Positions 62,047 through 64,000 of a DNA stretch of 64,000 nucleotides are shown here, one piece after another. The position numbers and the translations under genes were made by a program. The notes beneath the pieces are model-generated. The model saw only the letters and a list, made by a program, of their open reading frames with translations, was not told the DNA's origin and did not search any database. How positions within the stretch are numbered: position 1 is the stretch's first letter; each line of letters begins with the position of its first letter. This DNA is from Poriferisodalis sp965208925 (GTDB lineage Bacteria > Actinomycetota > Acidimicrobiia > Acidimicrobiales > Poriferisodalaceae): positions 3,162,001 through 3,226,000 of the forward strand of contig NZ_OZ242364.1 in the NCBI RefSeq assembly GCF_965208925.1, written 5' to 3'.

Positions 62047-62082
62047 GCCGGTCTGATCGCCCGGATAGGCGATCAGACCGGC
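62047..62082 (-). other. Perfect 15-bp hairpin between SBP and dppB genes
   Basis: GCCGGTCTGATCGCC (62047-62061) and GGCGATCAGACCGGC (62068-62082) are exact inverted copies around a 6-nt loop. It sits 14 bp beyond the SBP stop on the transcribed strand. No T-run follows, so a full rho-independent terminator is unlikely. It probably stabilises the abundant SBP message or lowers read-through to the rest of the operon. Part of it (GGTCTGATC) also resembles a half dre site. Confidence 0.6.
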
Positions 62083-62096
62083 GCTGGCCGGAGGTG

Positions 62097-63785
62097 TCAT
62101 TCGACGAGCGACGCCTCTCGCAGGAACTGGAGGGAGCCGGTGGGCATGGGCGTGAAGTTGTCCACGCCATTGAGCATCCGGTACTCGAAGCCGTTGTAGA
62201 TCCAGATCCACGGCGACGCCTCCTGCAGCGCTGCGGAGAACTCTGCGTAGATGCGGACCCGGGCGGACTGGTCAGTCTCGACCCGTCCGGCAGCCATCAG
62301 CTCGTCGAGGATGTCCGAAGAGTAGGAGGCGATCGGGTTGAGGTTGCCGTCTGATGTCCAGTAGCGGACATACATCTGGTGCGGGTCGATCTTTCCGCTG
62401 TTGAGGGCGACCGCAGCGTCGAAGTCCGCTGCCAACCACCGTTCGACATAGACGTCGGTCTCGAGCACCTCGAGGTCCAGTGCGATGCCGACCTCGCCGA
62501 GCTGGGCCTGGACCACTTGAGCCTCATCGACAGCCGAGGCGTAGAAGATCGGGACGATGACGTTGAGCTCGAATCCGGCGCCCTGTCCGGCTGCATCGAG
62601 CAGTCGTCGAGCCTCAGCGACGTCCTGCTGACCGCCGCATGGCAGCCCATCGGGCGGGGACTGGTACGCCGGGATGGTGATCGGACCCGTGACGGCACCC
62701 TCGCCGAGCGCCGCCGAGTCGATGACCTCTTGACGGTTGATCGCGCACGAAATGGCGTGCCGCACGGACTGATCGGCCAACGGCCCTCGGTTCGAGTTCA
62801 TCATCAGGGCGTGGTACGCGAGTGCGGGGGTGCGAAGCACTTCCACGTCGCCTCCGGCCTGCACGGCCACGAGCGGATCGGTGATGACAGCGACGTTGAC
62901 TTCGCCCACATCGACTGCCGCCAGGAGCGAGGCTTCATCGGGCAGCACTCGAATCTCGATTCCTCCGACTTGCGGCGCGCCTCGCCAATGGTCGAGGTTG
63001 GCCGTGAGCGTCAGGGATTCGCCCTGCTGCCATTCGCCCCAGACGAACGGCCCGGTGCCGTCGGGTGACGTGTCGACGGTGCCGGTCGCGATCGCGTCCG
63101 CCGACATCATCGCCGCGTTCAGATCAGCGAGCGACGCCAGGATCGGGGCATCGGCCTGCGACAGGTTCAGGACGACCGTTGACGCGTCGGGTGTGTCCAC
63201 CGAAGCGATCGATGCGATGTTCGCCCGAGTGACCGCGCCCGTCTCCTCGTCGAGGATCCGGTTCAACGAGGCGGCAGCATCGCCGGAGTCGAACGAATCG
63301 CCGCCGTGGAACATCACGCCCTCGCGCAGATGCAGCGTGAGGGTGCGGCCGTCGGCGGAGAACTCCCAGCTCTCGGCGAGGCCGGGGCCGACCGCAAGGT
63401 CCGCGCCGAGGCTCAGCAGTGTGTCGTAGACGAGCTCGAGAGCTTGCACCGACTGGAACGCCGTCGCCCGATGCGGATCGAGAACATCTATGTCCGCAGC
63501 TCGGCCGACCACGATGGTTCCAGTCGGCGGGGCAGGGCTGTCATCGGTCTCGGCTTCGTCGCCGGCGTCACCGGCGTCGTCAGCGGCGGCGTCACTGTCC
63601 CCGGCGTCGGGGTCGTCTCCAGGGTCGTCGGCCGCGGCATCCGGCGAGTCATCGGCCTGTTCCGTCGGAGCAGCCGTGTCATCAGCGGCCTGTTCGTCTG
63701 CATCGTCGCCACATGCGGAGACGAACAACGCGAGTGCCGCGAACAGGGCGACCATCCTCGTCAACCAACGTGCTTTTTCGCTCAT
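62097..63785 (-). CDS. Family-5 substrate-binding lipoprotein, muropeptide importer
   Basis: 562 aa. Signal LFAALALFVSAC with lipid-modified Cys25, an Asp/Ala-rich linker of ~65 residues, then a DppA/OppA-type domain: GTIVVGRAADIDVLDPHRATAFQ and LREGVMFHGGDSFDSGDAAAS. The operon also encodes AnmK, MurQ, NagA and a deaminase, so the likely ligand is an anhydro-muropeptide or GlcNAc-anhMurNAc. E. coli MppA is a known muropeptide-binding relative of this family. Promoter-side dre-like sites lie upstream. Confidence 0.9.
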   Translation of the reverse strand: MSEKARWLTRMVALFAALALFVSACGDDADEQAADDTAAPTEQADDSPDAAADDPGDDPDAGDSDAAADDAGDAGDEAETDDSPAPPTGTIVVGRAADIDVLDPHRATAFQSVQALELVYDTLLSLGADLAVGPGLAESWEFSADGRTLTLHLREGVMFHGGDSFDSGDAAASLNRILDEETGAVTRANIASIASVDTPDASTVVLNLSQADAPILASLADLNAAMMSADAIATGTVDTSPDGTGPFVWGEWQQGESLTLTANLDHWRGAPQVGGIEIRVLPDEASLLAAVDVGEVNVAVITDPLVAVQAGGDVEVLRTPALAYHALMMNSNRGPLADQSVRHAISCAINRQEVIDSAALGEGAVTGPITIPAYQSPPDGLPCGGQQDVAEARRLLDAAGQGAGFELNVIVPIFYASAVDEAQVVQAQLGEVGIALDLEVLETDVYVERWLAADFDAAVALNSGKIDPHQMYVRYWTSDGNLNPIASYSSDILDELMAAGRVETDQSARVRIYAEFSAALQEASPWIWIYNGFEYRMLNGVDNFTPMPTGSLQFLREASLVE

Positions 63786-63804
63786 GTGGGACTCCCTCCA
63801 ATAG

Positions 63805-63820
63805 TCTGGTCTGGACCTTT
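63805..63820. promoter_or_regulatory. dre-like operator 1
   Basis: TCTGGTCTGGACCTTT matches the DasR dre consensus ACTGGTCTAGACCACT in 12 of 16 positions (consensus recalled from Streptomyces). It lies about 20 bp upstream of the SBP start, in the divergent gap with the GntR gene. Confidence 0.5.
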
Positions 63821-63824
63821 CAGC

Positions 63825-63840
63825 GGTGATCTAGACCATT
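63825..63840. promoter_or_regulatory. dre-like operator 2
   Basis: GGTGATCTAGACCATT matches the dre consensus in 12 of 16 positions and keeps the central TCTAGACCA exactly. Best candidate for GntR/NagR binding in this region. Confidence 0.55.
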
Positions 63841-63844
63841 GCAT

Positions 63845-63860
63845 ATTGGCATAGACCAAT
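63845..63860. promoter_or_regulatory. dre-like operator 3
   Basis: ATTGGCATAGACCAAT: inverted ATTGG/CCAAT arms around a TAGA core, 12 of 16 matches to the dre consensus. It lies about 40 bp upstream of the GntR gene start, suggesting autoregulation. Confidence 0.5.
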
Positions 63861-63897
63861 CTCAGTGTCAACATTGGGAGCGGAGGAACGCCTGCAC

Positions 63898-64000
63898 ATG
63901 ACCGACACACAGCGACTGCCGAAGTACTACCGGGTCAAAGAAGTGATCATGGCCGAGATCGACGGCCTCCAGCCCGGCGCGCCCCTGCCCGACGAACGGA
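63898..64000 (+). CDS. GntR-family regulator (DasR/NagR-like), 5' part
   Basis: Only 34 codons are inside the window, from ATG 63898 (CGGAGGAA upstream). The start LPKYYRVKEVIMAEIDG, followed by LQPGAPLPDER, is the first helix and wing region of the GntR/HutC subfamily. Family members such as DasR and NagR respond to GlcN-6-phosphate or GlcNAc-6-phosphate. Divergence from the amino-sugar recycling operon and three dre-like sites between them support a local regulator. The effector domain is outside the window. Confidence 0.72.
   Translation, partial: MTDTQRLPKYYRVKEVIMAEIDGLQPGAPLPDER

Noticed and set aside
62047..62082. Hairpin as a rho-independent terminator
   Set aside because: No run of T follows on the transcribed strand and the operon clearly continues; annotated as a processing or attenuation stem.
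1..64000. tRNA, rRNA, CRISPR arrays, insertion sequences or prophage genes
   Set aside because: I looked for cloverleaf ends, repeat-spacer patterns, transposase motifs and phage structural genes and saw none; a tRNAscan or repeat search would be more sensitive.

Overview
The window is high-GC DNA, densely packed with genes. Several families point to an actinobacterium: an LLM-class F420-type oxidoreductase, an F420/FMN PPOX-class protein, two mycothiol-dependent maleylpyruvate isomerase-like (MDMPI) proteins, and lipoproteins with long Asp/Ala or Ala/Thr linkers. Several starts lie 6-7 nt after a TANNNT box, which suggests leaderless mRNAs. An acidimicrobial-type, free-living or marine actinobacterium is my best guess, but no rRNA or tRNA is present to confirm it. 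I see no tRNA, rRNA, CRISPR array, prophage or insertion sequence.

Layout. (1) 1-27.2 kb: a catabolic region. A peptide-type ABC importer (SBP, DppB, and a DppC-DppD fusion running off the left edge) sits beside an extradiol dioxygenase, flavin monooxygenases, an alpha/beta hydrolase, a formylglycine-type sulfatase, a CYP199-like P450, a Rieske oxygenase, a PHBH-type monooxygenase, FAH-fold hydrolases, VOC proteins and a GntR regulator. Together they look like desulfation, O-demethylation, hydroxylation, ring cleavage and hydrolysis of a substituted aromatic. From 17.7 kb the region continues with MDMPI proteins, an NtaA/DszA-type monooxygenase, a D-2-hydroxyacid dehydrogenase and a hydratase. 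At 25.2-26.4 kb there is a redoxin gene interrupted by one in-frame TGA exactly at the first position of a U-P-P-C redox motif. A stem-loop follows at bacterial-SECIS distance, so this is a probable selenoprotein.

(2) 27.2-43.3 kb: uridine phosphorylase, then a metal or metal-chelate region. It holds two BtuCDF/FecBCD-type importers, mogA, a thioredoxin-fold [2Fe-2S] ferredoxin, a Fur-family repressor, GTP cyclohydrolase II, and a COG0523 GTPase coupled to a WD40 protein. Five related 19-bp palindromic sites lie at the promoters of these units and probably define one Fur/Zur-type regulon. Lipase, iron-alcohol dehydrogenase, M20 amidohydrolase and esterase genes are interspersed.

(3) 43.4-54.0 kb: a mixed region with a GMC oxidoreductase, a Fic protein, hicB with a decayed hicA, a second set of oxidative genes (P450, SDRs, LLM enzyme, enolase-superfamily enzyme, FAD monooxygenase) and the C-terminal relic of an acyl-CoA synthetase.

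(4) 54.0-64.0 kb: one long minus-strand operon in which a peptide-type ABC importer is interleaved with AnmK, MurQ, NagA and a SIS-domain deaminase. This is a full route from anhydro-MurNAc to fructose-6-phosphate. Seven successive junctions overlap by exactly 4 bp. A divergent GntR/DasR-like regulator starts at the right edge, and dre-like sites lie between it and the operon.
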